Assembly (NCBI GenBank): GCA_002428935.1
Contig: DIYG01000028.1
Location: 3,644-67,643, forward strand
DNA: 64,000 bases
Origin: Halieaceae bacterium UBA6060
GTDB taxonomy: Bacteria > Pseudomonadota > Gammaproteobacteria > Pseudomonadales > Halieaceae
Reading direction: 5' to 3'
Numbering within the stretch: position 1 is the stretch's first letter; every line of letters begins with the position of its first letter. The position numbers and the translations under genes were made by a program. Shown in pieces: positions 57,351 to 64,000 of this stretch. The notes under the pieces are model-generated. The model worked only from the letters and a program-made list of their open reading frames with translations, had not been told where the DNA came from and did no database searches.

Positions 57351-58126
57351 CACGCGGTTATGGCCCTCAATGCCAGAAACTGACTGCTTCGTCGCATAAT
57401 CAACAACATCAGCGCGCACCATCCCGCCGACACTAGACCAAGAACAAAAAGATGCAGAAGATCAGGGACCTGACCCAACATCAGCACCTGTCGATAGGCA
57501 TCGATAATAAAAGCGAGAGGATTCAGGACGACGACCCATTCGGCCATAACGGGGTCTGGCAGAGCGCGAACATCCCAAAAGATTCCCGACGTAAATAGCA
57601 AGAAAATCATCGCCAGACTAATCAGCAGACTGAAGTCAAACACGAGGCATACCAGGCAGGCACCGGCGAGAGAGGCGCCAACAATCATCAGGTAATTCAC
57701 CAGCATGACGGGAAGCATCCACAACCATCCGTCTTGCATGGGATAGCCGTTGACCACCAGAAAAACCATCAGCAGAGCGAATACACTCAGCTGACGATAA
57801 AAGCCTTCCTGCACGGATGCGAGAGGAAACAGCGCTTTGGGTAGATCAATCTTGCTGATCAGGCCTTTGCTGGCGACGATGCTTCTGGACGCCTGAACCA
57901 CAGATTTAGAGAACCAGACAAAGGTGAGTTTGCCGCACATAAGAAACGCTAGAAAATCGGCGCGCCGACTTTCCAATAAGAATTCAAAGACGAAGTAAAA
58001 CACCCCGACATAAAGTAAGGGCTCGAGAATCCACCAGATGTAGCCAAAATAAAACCGCGACGCATCCGCACGCAGGGACATGCGCGCCAGTTCGTCAACG
58101 AGTATCCAGAAACGTCGCAGGGTCAT
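57350..58126 (-). CDS. Polysaccharide ABC exporter permease (Wzm type)
   Basis: The 258-residue ABC-2 permease has the expected six membrane helices, an amphipathic start (RRFWILVDELARMSLRADASRF, in part), and the family segment FYFGYIWWILEPLLYVGVFYFVF (seen in YIWWILEPLLYVG). The motif WVVVLNPLAFIIDAYRQVL near the C terminus is typical of Wzm/TagG/KpsM proteins. It is the last island gene; 75 bases separate its start from divergent rsmA. Confidence 0.9.
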   Translation of the reverse strand: MTLRRFWILVDELARMSLRADASRFYFGYIWWILEPLLYVGVFYFVFEFLLESRRADFLAFLMCGKLTFVWFSKSVVQASRSIVASKGLISKIDLPKALFPLASVQEGFYRQLSVFALLMVFLVVNGYPMQDGWLWMLPVMLVNYLMIVGASLAGACLVCLVFDFSLLISLAMIFLLFTSGIFWDVRALPDPVMAEWVVVLNPLAFIIDAYRQVLMLGQVPDLLHLFVLGLVSAGWCALMLLIMRRSSQFLALRAITA

Positions 58127-58201
58127 AGAAGAAAGCAGCTTTGAAGTGCGCCCATTCTAACAGCGACCGCCACCTGATTCCCGACGCGCTATGATGGGCC
58201 C

Positions 58202-58996
58202 ATGAAACCAGCCGGACACCAGGCCCGAAAACGCTTCGGACAAAACTTTCTCCGCGATCCGGGGGTAATCACTCGCCTGGTGAAGGCGATCCACCCCAAG
58301 GAGAACGAACATCTTGTAGAGATCGGTCCCGGCCTCGGGGCGTTGACGGAAGAGCTCCTGCAAAGCGATTGCCGTCTGGATGCTATCGAGTTGGATCGCG
58401 ACCTGACCACACCGCTTCTAGCAGCCTTCAGCGTCTATCCGAAATTCAAACTTCACAGTGCCGATGCCCTTCGTTTTGATTACACCAGTCTGGCTCAGGA
58501 CGACCAGCCGCTCCGCGTGGTTGGCAACCTGCCCTACAACATTTCAACACCACTGATCTTTCACCTGCTGACGCACACGGGCTTGATTCGCGATATGCAT
58601 TTCATGCTCCAGCTTGAGGTGGTGCAGCGCTTAACCGCGCAACCGGGGAACAAGCACTGGGGGCGCCTCGGCATCATGACCCAATACCATTGTCAGGCCG
58701 AGTTGCTTTTCGAGGTGCCACCGGAGGCCTTCGAACCCCCGCCCAAGGTCCAGAGTGCCATCGTGCGTCTAATCCCCCACCGGAAAGCCATCTATCCGGA
58801 TTGCGACGAACGGCGACTGGCGCAGATCGTTCAGGCGGCGTTCGCCCAGCGACGCAAAACGCTGCGTAACAACCTTAAGAAAGTGCTCAGTGTCGAACGC
58901 ATCGAATCCATTGGTCTGGACCCCAGTTGCCGGGCGGAAACGCTGAGTCTCGATGACTTTGTTCGCCTGGCAGCGCTCCTGGAGGCCTCATCCTAG
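58202..58996 (+). CDS. rsmA: 16S rRNA dimethyladenosine transferase (KsgA)
   Basis: RsmA dimethylates two adjacent adenines in the 3'-terminal hairpin of 16S rRNA. The 264-residue protein starts HQARKRFGQNFLRDPGVI and has the SAM loop VEIGPGLGALTEELL, motif IV VVGNLPYNISTPL and the C-terminal RRKTLRNNLKK. It resumes the conserved pdxA-ksgA-apaG-apaH order after the island. A TATGAT lies seven bases before the ATG without a -35 match, so its promoter is uncertain. Confidence 0.97.
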   Translation: MKPAGHQARKRFGQNFLRDPGVITRLVKAIHPKENEHLVEIGPGLGALTEELLQSDCRLDAIELDRDLTTPLLAAFSVYPKFKLHSADALRFDYTSLAQDDQPLRVVGNLPYNISTPLIFHLLTHTGLIRDMHFMLQLEVVQRLTAQPGNKHWGRLGIMTQYHCQAELLFEVPPEAFEPPPKVQSAIVRLIPHRKAIYPDCDERRLAQIVQAAFAQRRKTLRNNLKKVLSVERIESIGLDPSCRAETLSLDDFVRLAALLEASS

Positions 58997-59071
58997 GGTC
59001 TCGCCTCGGACTCAAAGGGCGACAAACACCCGCGAAGTAGCGAAGATCAGATGTTGAGTCCGTACTCCATC

Positions 59072-59100
59072 TTGAACCTGACTAAAACTGCTTATATAAA
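59072..59100 (+). promoter_or_regulatory. Sigma70-type promoter upstream of apaG
   Basis: TTGAAC, 17 bases, TATAAA, in the 150-base gap between rsmA and apaG. Four and five of six positions match the consensus. The predicted start is about 40 bases before the apaG ATG, so apaGH can be expressed apart from rsmA. Confidence 0.5.
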
Positions 59101-59146
59101 GTGAGCGCAGCACCGTCAGTGCCCATCGTTACTCCGAGCCGCTTCC

Positions 59147-59566
59147 ATGAGCCAGATAAAGACTCTCAACCCCGCGCTGATTGGCATTGCCACGCAGACC
59201 ACTTATCTGCCTACCCATTCTCGACCCGACGAAGACCATTTCACCTTTGCCTACACCATCACCATCAGCAATGCGGGTGATGTTTCGGTGCAGTTGCTAT
59301 CGCGGTACTGGGAAATCACCGATGCAGACGGCAACGTGCAGGAGGTGCGCGGTGAGGGTGTGGTTGGCGAACAACCGGTCATACGTCCCGGTCGCTACTT
59401 CCGTTACACCAGCGGCGCCAGCTTACCGACCCCCGTAGGCTTTATGCGTGGCGAATACACCATGATTCTTCACGACGACGACCGCGTCGCGGATCCGTCA
59501 GAGCAATTAGCTTTTGAAGTGGACATTCCCGCATTCACGCTCCATACCCCTACCTCCCTGAACTAG
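59147..59566 (+). CDS. apaG: ApaG family protein
   Basis: The 139-residue protein folds as a fibronectin-III-like sandwich and is associated with Co/Mg sensitivity in Salmonella; the biochemical role is unsettled. Conserved parts are YTITISNAGDVSVQLLSRYWEITDADG (in parts: YTITISNAGDVSVQLLSRYW), the glycine-rich pyrophosphate-binding-like VRGEGVVGEQPVIRPG, and the phase-final FRYTSGASLPTPVGFMRGEY. It is slightly longer than the usual ~125 residues. It lies ten bases before apaH. Confidence 0.95.
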   Translation: MSQIKTLNPALIGIATQTTYLPTHSRPDEDHFTFAYTITISNAGDVSVQLLSRYWEITDADGNVQEVRGEGVVGEQPVIRPGRYFRYTSGASLPTPVGFMRGEYTMILHDDDRVADPSEQLAFEVDIPAFTLHTPTSLN

Positions 59567-59576
59567 GCGCAAACGT

Positions 59577-60398
59577 ATGACAACCTGGGTAGTGGGCGAT
59601 GTGCAGGGTTGTAAGAAACCGCTTAAACGACTGCTCAAGACCGTAGGCTTCCGCTGGGGCGTGGACTGTTTGTGGTCCACGGGAGACATCGTTAATCGCG
59701 GGCCGAAATGCCTGAAAACCCTGCGCTATTTTCACAAGCACCAGGACGACATACGCATGGTCCTGGGCAACCACGACCTCCACCTGCTGGCTCTCGCCGC
59801 CGGCGTGCGTCAACCCAACCGATCAGACACCCTCAACAAGATCCTGGCCGCGCCCAATCGCGACATACTCCTGGATTGGCTGCGTCAGCAACCTCTCCTA
59901 TATCGAGATCGCGACACCACGCTGGTGCATGCGGGCATTCCACCGCAGTGGTCTCTGTATGAAGCTGAGGGTCATGCCCGGGAAGTCGAAACCGTTCTCC
60001 GGGGGCCCGACAGCCGAGATTTTTTTGAGCACATGTATGGCAACGATCCCTGCAGCTGGTCCGAATCCCTCACGGGCCACGAGCGGCTTCGTGTTATCAC
60101 CAACTACTTTACGCGCATGCGCTATTGCGACGCCTCTGGCACCCTGGACCTTCTCAGCAAAGGACCTCTGAGTAGCCCTGGAGGCCCGGCGGCAGAGAAT
60201 CCCGAGCTGGACGCCTGGTTTCGCCACCGATCTCGCAAAACCGTCGACGAGAAAATCCTCTTTGGGCACTGGGCATCGCTTCAGGGAGAAACCGGCGTGG
60301 ACAACGCGATCGCCCTGGATACGGGCTGCGTTTGGGGGAACTGCATGACCCTTTACTGCCTGGAAACGGGCGAGCGCGTTACGGAGTCCTGCGCCTGA
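59577..60398 (+). CDS. apaH: Symmetrical bis(5'-nucleosyl)-tetraphosphatase
   Basis: ApaH splits Ap4A into two ADP and also removes Np4 caps from RNA. The 273-residue metallophosphatase has the three signature blocks GDVQGCKKPLKRLL, STGDIVNRGP and VLGNHDLHLLA, the VHAGIPPQWS histidine block and FGHWASLQG near the end. All metal ligands are present. The usual partner gene apaG lies directly upstream. Confidence 0.97.
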   Translation: MTTWVVGDVQGCKKPLKRLLKTVGFRWGVDCLWSTGDIVNRGPKCLKTLRYFHKHQDDIRMVLGNHDLHLLALAAGVRQPNRSDTLNKILAAPNRDILLDWLRQQPLLYRDRDTTLVHAGIPPQWSLYEAEGHAREVETVLRGPDSRDFFEHMYGNDPCSWSESLTGHERLRVITNYFTRMRYCDASGTLDLLSKGPLSSPGGPAAENPELDAWFRHRSRKTVDEKILFGHWASLQGETGVDNAIALDTGCVWGNCMTLYCLETGERVTESCA

Positions 60399-60460
60399 CC
60401 GCCCCATCATCACCTGAACTAGCCATCGGCAGCTCAGAAGCACGCTGATAACATCCCCTT

Positions 60461-61708
60461 ATGGAATCCTATCTCGTAGGCGGTGCGGTCCGCGACGATC
60501 TCCTCGGTTATCCCGTCGTCGAGCGAGACTGGGTGGTCGTCGGCTCCACACCCCAGGAAATGCTCTCCGAGGGGTTCAAACAGGTGGGGAAGGACTTCCC
60601 CGTTTTCCTCCACCCCGAAACCAAAGAAGAGTACGCCCTGGCACGCACGGAGCGGAAACAGGGTCATGGCTATACGGGTTTTCAGGTCCACGCCGACCGC
60701 GCTGTGAGCCTGGAAGAAGACCTCTTACGACGCGACCTCACCGTGAATGCCATGGCGCGAGACAAGAAAGACAATATCGTCGACCCTTTTGGTGGTCGCG
60801 ATGATCTTCGAGCTCGGATCTTGCGTCACGTTTCTCCAGCCTTCACGGAAGACCCCCTGCGGGTACTTCGAGTGGCCCGCTTCGCCGCTCGCTATGCTCA
60901 TCTGGGATTCACCGTCGCCTCCGAAACCCTCCAGCTCATGAGCGAGATCGTTGATTCCGGCGAGTTGGTTTACCTGCCTGCGGAACGCGTATGGGTAGAA
61001 ACAGAACGAGCCCTCGGTGAACGGGATCCCCAGGTCTACATTGAAGTATTGCGAGCCTGCGGTGCCCTGAGGGTCTTGCTTCCGGAGGTCGAAAGACTAT
61101 TTGGAGTGCCGCAGAAGGCCGAATACCACCCGGAAATCGATACGGGAATCCATCAGCTTCTGGTGTTACAGCAAGCCGCGAAGCTCTGCCGAGCCGGCAC
61201 AGGGGCCGATAGTCGTGTGGTGTTCGCCGCCCTGCTGCACGATCTCGGCAAAGGGGTTACACCGAAACACGTGCTGCCCAGCCACCGCGGCCACGAACGC
61301 GCGGGGATACCCCTGGTGGCGGAAGTCTGTGACCGCCTAAAAGTGCCAAATGCGCATCGTGCCCTGGCATTGACCGTCTGCGAACATCACCTCAACAGCC
61401 ACCGAGCGCGAGAGTTGCGGGGCGAAACACTGTTGAAGTTACTCGACAACACTGGCGCCCTGCGGGATCCCGATCGGTTCGACGGATTTCTTCTCGCCTG
61501 CGAGGCCGATGCCCGAGGGCGTACGGGCTTTGAAGAACGGCCCTATCCTCAAGGGGACTATCTGCGAGCCGCGCAACGGCTCGCTCTGGAGGTAACGGCT
61601 CGGACTGTTGCGGCTCCAGGTGTCGAAGGTAAAGCCATCGGCGATGCCATGCGTCGGGAACGAATATCGCGACTCAATCAACTGCGTAAAACGCAACCTA
61701 AAGTCTGA
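60461..61708 (+). CDS. cca: CCA-adding tRNA nucleotidyltransferase, multifunctional
   Basis: Cca builds or repairs the 3'-CCA end of tRNA. The 415-residue protein has the nucleotidyltransferase start YLVGGAVRDDLLG with catalytic aspartates in ERDWVVVG, the LLRRDLTVNAMA template region and RVLRVARFAARY. The C-terminal half carries an HD domain (ALLHDLGKGVTP), which in E. coli Cca gives phosphatase and phosphodiesterase activity, so this is the long, multifunctional class. Its 3' end overlaps the convergent folK by 11 bases. Confidence 0.96.
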   Translation: MESYLVGGAVRDDLLGYPVVERDWVVVGSTPQEMLSEGFKQVGKDFPVFLHPETKEEYALARTERKQGHGYTGFQVHADRAVSLEEDLLRRDLTVNAMARDKKDNIVDPFGGRDDLRARILRHVSPAFTEDPLRVLRVARFAARYAHLGFTVASETLQLMSEIVDSGELVYLPAERVWVETERALGERDPQVYIEVLRACGALRVLLPEVERLFGVPQKAEYHPEIDTGIHQLLVLQQAAKLCRAGTGADSRVVFAALLHDLGKGVTPKHVLPSHRGHERAGIPLVAEVCDRLKVPNAHRALALTVCEHHLNSHRARELRGETLLKLLDNTGALRDPDRFDGFLLACEADARGRTGFEERPYPQGDYLRAAQRLALEVTARTVAAPGVEGKAIGDAMRRERISRLNQLRKTQPKV

Positions 61709-62180
61709 CTGGGGTTAGGGGCTGGGACTCCTGATCAAAAGCCGCCCATAGCTCTGCGAAGCTTTTGCCCACCAGGGGATGCCGCCCCTCAGGCGCCAGC
61801 TCGGCAAGGGGGCGCAGAACAAAGGCGTTGTCGAGGATCTCAGCGCGAGGCAACTCGATACCGTCTACCAGCCCCGCCGCATCTCCGTGAGTCAGAATAT
61901 CGATATCCAAAGTCCGAGCACTAAAGCGGGTCGCATTCTTGGGCCTGCCATGGCGATACTCGATCTTGCGCAGGGCTGTCTGTAACTCTCCCACGGACAT
62001 CGCCGTATCCACTGCCACCACCAGATTCCAGAAAGGGTCACCGGCAAAACCGATGGCGGCACCCTCGTAAACCGTTGAGCAGCGGAGGTCGCCGAGGAGC
62101 GTCTCCAGAGCTCGAAGCCCCGCCGGGAGGTTGATCGCTGGATCGATGTTGCTCCCCAGACCGAGGTGAACTCGCGTCAC
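61698..62180 (-). CDS. folK: 6-hydroxymethyl-7,8-dihydropterin pyrophosphokinase
   Basis: FolK pyrophosphorylates the pterin for folate synthesis. The 160-residue protein begins with a GTG overlapping the folB stop (GTGA) and has VHLGLGSNIDPAINL, the FWNLVVAVDT segment, and the signature RKIEYRHGRP followed by ARTLDIDILTHGD with the magnesium aspartates. The gene is last of tsaD-folB-folK. Confidence 0.95.
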   Translation of the reverse strand: MTRVHLGLGSNIDPAINLPAGLRALETLLGDLRCSTVYEGAAIGFAGDPFWNLVVAVDTAMSVGELQTALRKIEYRHGRPKNATRFSARTLDIDILTHGDAAGLVDGIELPRAEILDNAFVLRPLAELAPEGRHPLVGKSFAELWAAFDQESQPLTPVRL

Positions 62181-62539
62181 CGAGGGTGCTCCCCCCGCTC
62201 AATGATTACCCCGACATCATGAGCTTCAGGCACCGCACCGGGCTTGCAGAGGCGTAAACGTACCCAGGTTACGCCGAATTCACGCTGTACCAGGGCGGCG
62301 AGCTCCTCGGCCATCTTTTCTATAAGGGCAAACTTCGCATCGGCGGCAAAGGTCCTCAGGCGATGGGCCACCGCCGAGTAATCCAGCGCGTCGTCTACCT
62401 TGTCGCTGGCTGCGGCGGGCGCAATGGACCATGCCATCTCAAGATCCACGAGCAGGCGCTGACGCACTTCTCGCTCCCAGGCGTAGACGCCGATCACCGT
62501 GTCCAGAGCCAGGCCGCGGAGGAATACCCGATCAGTCAT
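62177..62539 (-). CDS. folB: Dihydroneopterin aldolase/epimerase
   Basis: FolB cleaves dihydroneopterin to 6-hydroxymethyl-dihydropterin, the FolK substrate. The ATG at 62539 overlaps the tsaD stop (ATGA) and gives 120 residues; an open frame a further 13 codons upstream lies within tsaD and is not needed. It shows [20 protein letters not shown], the catalytic lysine in [10 protein letters not shown] and [19 protein letters not shown]. The pairing with folK is conserved. Confidence 0.95.
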   Translation of the reverse strand: MTDRVFLRGLALDTVIGVYAWEREVRQRLLVDLEMAWSIAPAAASDKVDDALDYSAVAHRLRTFAADAKFALIEKMAEELAALVQREFGVTWVRLRLCKPGAVPEAHDVGVIIERGEHPR

Positions 62540-63573
62540 GAGGCGACCGTAAGAGCAGGAAGATCTGTCATCGGCCAACGAGGCCGGACCTGCACATCAG
62601 GGCCATCGCATTGCCCTGCGGCGAGACGCTGAGCACCGGCATAAGCAATCATGGCACCGTTGTCGGTACAGAATGCTAGTCCCGGATAAAACACTTCGGC
62701 ACCCTGCTTACTCAGAGTATTGGCGAGCTGCTGACGTAGCTTGCGATTCGCGCTCACCCCCCCTGCCATAACCAGCCGGCTGAGATTCTCCTGCTCCAGG
62801 GCTCTCCGGCATTTAATCACCAACGTAGAGACCACCGCCTCCTCGAAGGCTCGAGCGACATCGGCCCGATCCTGTTCAGACAATTCCCCATCGCCTTCAA
62901 GAGAGCGAATCGTGGTTAGCGTATGGGTTTTCAGCCCACTGAAAGAAAAGTCGAGCCCCGGGCGATTCACCATCGGGCGCGGAAACTCGAAACGGTCTTT
63001 GGTGCCTCCCTCCGCCAGGCGAGCAACATGTGGCCCCCCTGGATAGGGTAGACCGAGCATCTTGGCGGCTTTATCAAAGGCTTCACCCGCCGCATCGTCC
63101 ACGGATTCACCCAGCAACTTATACATCCCGATACCGTCCACACGTACCAGTTGCGTATGTCCACCAGAGACCAACAGAGCGACGAAAGGGAATTCGGGGC
63201 GCTCCTCCTCCAGCATCGGTGCCAATAGATGCCCTTCCATATGGTGCACGCCTAAGGCCGGCACACCCCACCCTAGCGCGAGACCTCGAGCCAAGGTCGC
63301 GCCCACCATCAGCGCTCCAACCAAGCCTGGTCCCGCCGTATAAGCAATGGCATCGACATCCTTGGCGCCCAGATCCGCGCCGGCAAGAACTTCGTCGATC
63401 AGCGGCAAAGTCTTGCGAACATGATCCCGCGAGGCTAATTCCGGAACCACGCCACCGTATTCGCGATGTACTTCGATCTGGCTGTACAGGGCGTGCGCAA
63501 GCAACCCCCGATCAGTGCTGTACAGCGCAATACCGGTCTCGTCGCAGGAGGTTTCGATTCCCAACACATTCAT
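62536..63573 (-). CDS. tsaD: tRNA N6-threonylcarbamoyladenosine synthase subunit TsaD
   Basis: TsaD transfers threonylcarbamoyl to A37 of ANN-decoding tRNAs together with TsaB and TsaE. The 345-residue ASKHA-fold protein starts [16 protein letters not shown] and has the metal-binding [10 protein letters not shown], the nucleotide loops [12 protein letters not shown] and [13 protein letters not shown], and [13 protein letters not shown]. It is divergent from rpsU, the common gammaproteobacterial arrangement, and is coupled to folB. Confidence 0.97.
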   Translation of the reverse strand: MNVLGIETSCDETGIALYSTDRGLLAHALYSQIEVHREYGGVVPELASRDHVRKTLPLIDEVLAGADLGAKDVDAIAYTAGPGLVGALMVGATLARGLALGWGVPALGVHHMEGHLLAPMLEEERPEFPFVALLVSGGHTQLVRVDGIGMYKLLGESVDDAAGEAFDKAAKMLGLPYPGGPHVARLAEGGTKDRFEFPRPMVNRPGLDFSFSGLKTHTLTTIRSLEGDGELSEQDRADVARAFEEAVVSTLVIKCRRALEQENLSRLVMAGGVSANRKLRQQLANTLSKQGAEVFYPGLAFCTDNGAMIAYAGAQRLAAGQCDGPDVQVRPRWPMTDLPALTVAS

Positions 63574-63667
63574 GGTGATAGTGAATTGGCGCGGCGTAGT
63601 CGCTCAGAACAGAAAACGCGCAGTCTAATGAATCCCCAGACCTATAAACAGATGCATGCGAACACCT

Positions 63668-63696
63668 TTGCAAAAGCTTGAGTAGGCGTATAGAAT
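63668..63696 (+). promoter_or_regulatory. Sigma70-type promoter of rpsU
   Basis: TTGCAA, 17 bases, TAGAAT (four and five of six matches). Transcription should begin near 63703, giving a leader of about 60 bases. A ribosome-binding sequence AAAGGA (63746-63751) lies ten bases before the ATG. Confidence 0.6.
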
Positions 63697-63710
63697 GCGC
63701 GCCCTCTCAC

Positions 63711-63736
63711 GGGGGTGAGGCATGGCCTGCACCCCC
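63711..63736 (+). promoter_or_regulatory. Strong hairpin in the rpsU 5' leader
   Basis: GGGGGTG-AGGC pairs with GCCT-G-CACCCCC: eleven base pairs with one bulged G and an ATG triloop, ending ten bases before the ribosome-binding sequence. The five bases CTCAC just upstream (63706-63710) can pair instead with GTGAG inside the left arm, giving an alternative, smaller stem. No T-run follows, so it is not a terminator. Translational control by S21 is possible but unproven. Confidence 0.6.
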
Positions 63737-63761
63737 AAGTATTTGAAAGGACAGGATTTAG

Positions 63762-63977
63762 ATGCCTCACATCAAGGTAAAAGAGAACGAGCCTTTTGAC
63801 GTCGCTCTGCGCCGCTTCAAGCGTTCCTGCGAAAAAGCCGGTGTTCTCTCGGAAGTGCGTCGCCGCGAGCACTACGAGAAGCCTACCACCGTGCGCAAGC
63901 GCGCAGCCGCTGCTGCCGTAAAACGGCACCTCAAAAAGCTTTCTCGCGAAAACCGCAAGCGCGTCCGCCTCTACTAA
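63762..63977 (+). CDS. rpsU: 30S ribosomal protein S21
   Basis: The 71-residue basic protein is complete and typical: [27 protein letters not shown] at the start (seen in [19 protein letters not shown]), [20 protein letters not shown] in the middle and the arginine-rich end [10 protein letters not shown]21 is needed for initiation on natural mRNAs. In most gammaproteobacteria it heads an operon with dnaG and rpoD; those genes would lie beyond the right edge of the window. Confidence 0.98.
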   Translation: MPHIKVKENEPFDVALRRFKRSCEKAGVLSEVRRREHYEKPTTVRKRAAAAAVKRHLKKLSRENRKRVRLY

Positions 63978-64000
63978 GACTCTTCCGGCCTGACCTGTTC

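Larger units (their letters stand above)
34448..58201. other. Polysaccharide biosynthesis and export island splitting pdxA from rsmA
   Basis: About 23.7 kb separates pdxA from rsmA (ksgA), which are adjacent in the conserved lptD-surA-pdxA-ksgA-apaG-apaH cluster. Within it lie an H-NS-family gene, a nucleotide-sugar pathway (wbpB, D, E, I homologues), an initiating transferase, flippase, polymerase, several glycosyltransferases and modifying enzymes, and an ABC exporter. The stretch from about 36.6 to 56 kb is visibly AT-richer with different codon choices than flanking genes. No integrase, transposase, tRNA or border repeats were found, so exchange by homologous recombination through the flanking core genes is the likelier route of acquisition. 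Confidence 0.85.

Noticed and set aside
34448..58201. Mobile element origin (integrase, transposase, attachment repeats) for the island
   Set aside because: No such gene, tRNA target or border repeat could be found by reading both ends.

Overview
The window is a 64 kb stretch of a gammaproteobacterial chromosome. Several gene orders match the Pseudomonas-type core genome (family knowledge, not a database search): dsbD-aroQ-accB-accC-prmA-dusB-fis-purH-purD, trpEGDC next to a Vfr-like crp and its yhfA neighbour, and amgK-murU divergent from lptD-surA-pdxA. The dense GC-rich core and the mix of genes fit a marine gammaproteobacterium such as the Halieaceae (OM60/NOR5). That placement is inference.

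1-13 kb: haem synthesis (hemL, cut by the left edge, and hemB), a secreted protein with a TIMP/netrin-like start, a CoA-diphosphatase-type Nudix enzyme, a ModF-like double ATPase, PBP1b (mrcB) with a TPR lipoprotein resembling its activator LpoP, a PfkB-family adenosine kinase, a pentapeptide-repeat protein, a DUF2333 membrane protein, a PCu(A)C copper chaperone and DsbD. 13-22 kb: aroQ, accBC, prmA, dusB-fis-purH (coupled by overlapping start and stop codons), purD-coq7, yhfA and crp. 22.8-34.4 kb: a minus-strand run amgK-murU-rpe-trpE-trpG-trpD-trpC, and the plus-strand envelope genes lptD-surA-pdxA.

34.4-58.2 kb: a polysaccharide island lies between pdxA and rsmA (ksgA), two genes that are normally adjacent in the surA-pdxA-ksgA-apaG-apaH cluster. 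It is visibly more AT-rich than its surroundings from about 36.6 to 56 kb and starts with an H-NS-family gene. It encodes WbpB, WbpD, WbpE and WbpI homologues (UDP-ManNAc3NAcA synthesis; the WbpA dehydrogenase is not in the window), a WecA-type initiating transferase, a Wzx-like flippase, a Wzy-like polymerase, three GT4 glycosyltransferases, two methyltransferases, a NodB-type deacetylase, and an ATP-grasp enzyme fused to a dual-specificity phosphatase domain. A Wzm/Wzt ABC exporter closes the island. At its left end is a plus-strand set of three genes: a GT-A-like protein with an unusual N-terminal domain and two membrane proteins.

58.2-64 kb: the core resumes with rsmA, apaG, apaH and cca, then tsaD-folB-folK on the minus strand, and ends with rpsU, which has its own promoter and a strong leader hairpin.

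The most novel-looking items are the ATP-grasp/phosphatase fusion, the N-terminally extended GT-A-like protein with its two membrane partners, and the rpsU leader. No tRNA, rRNA, CRISPR array, transposase or integrase was seen.
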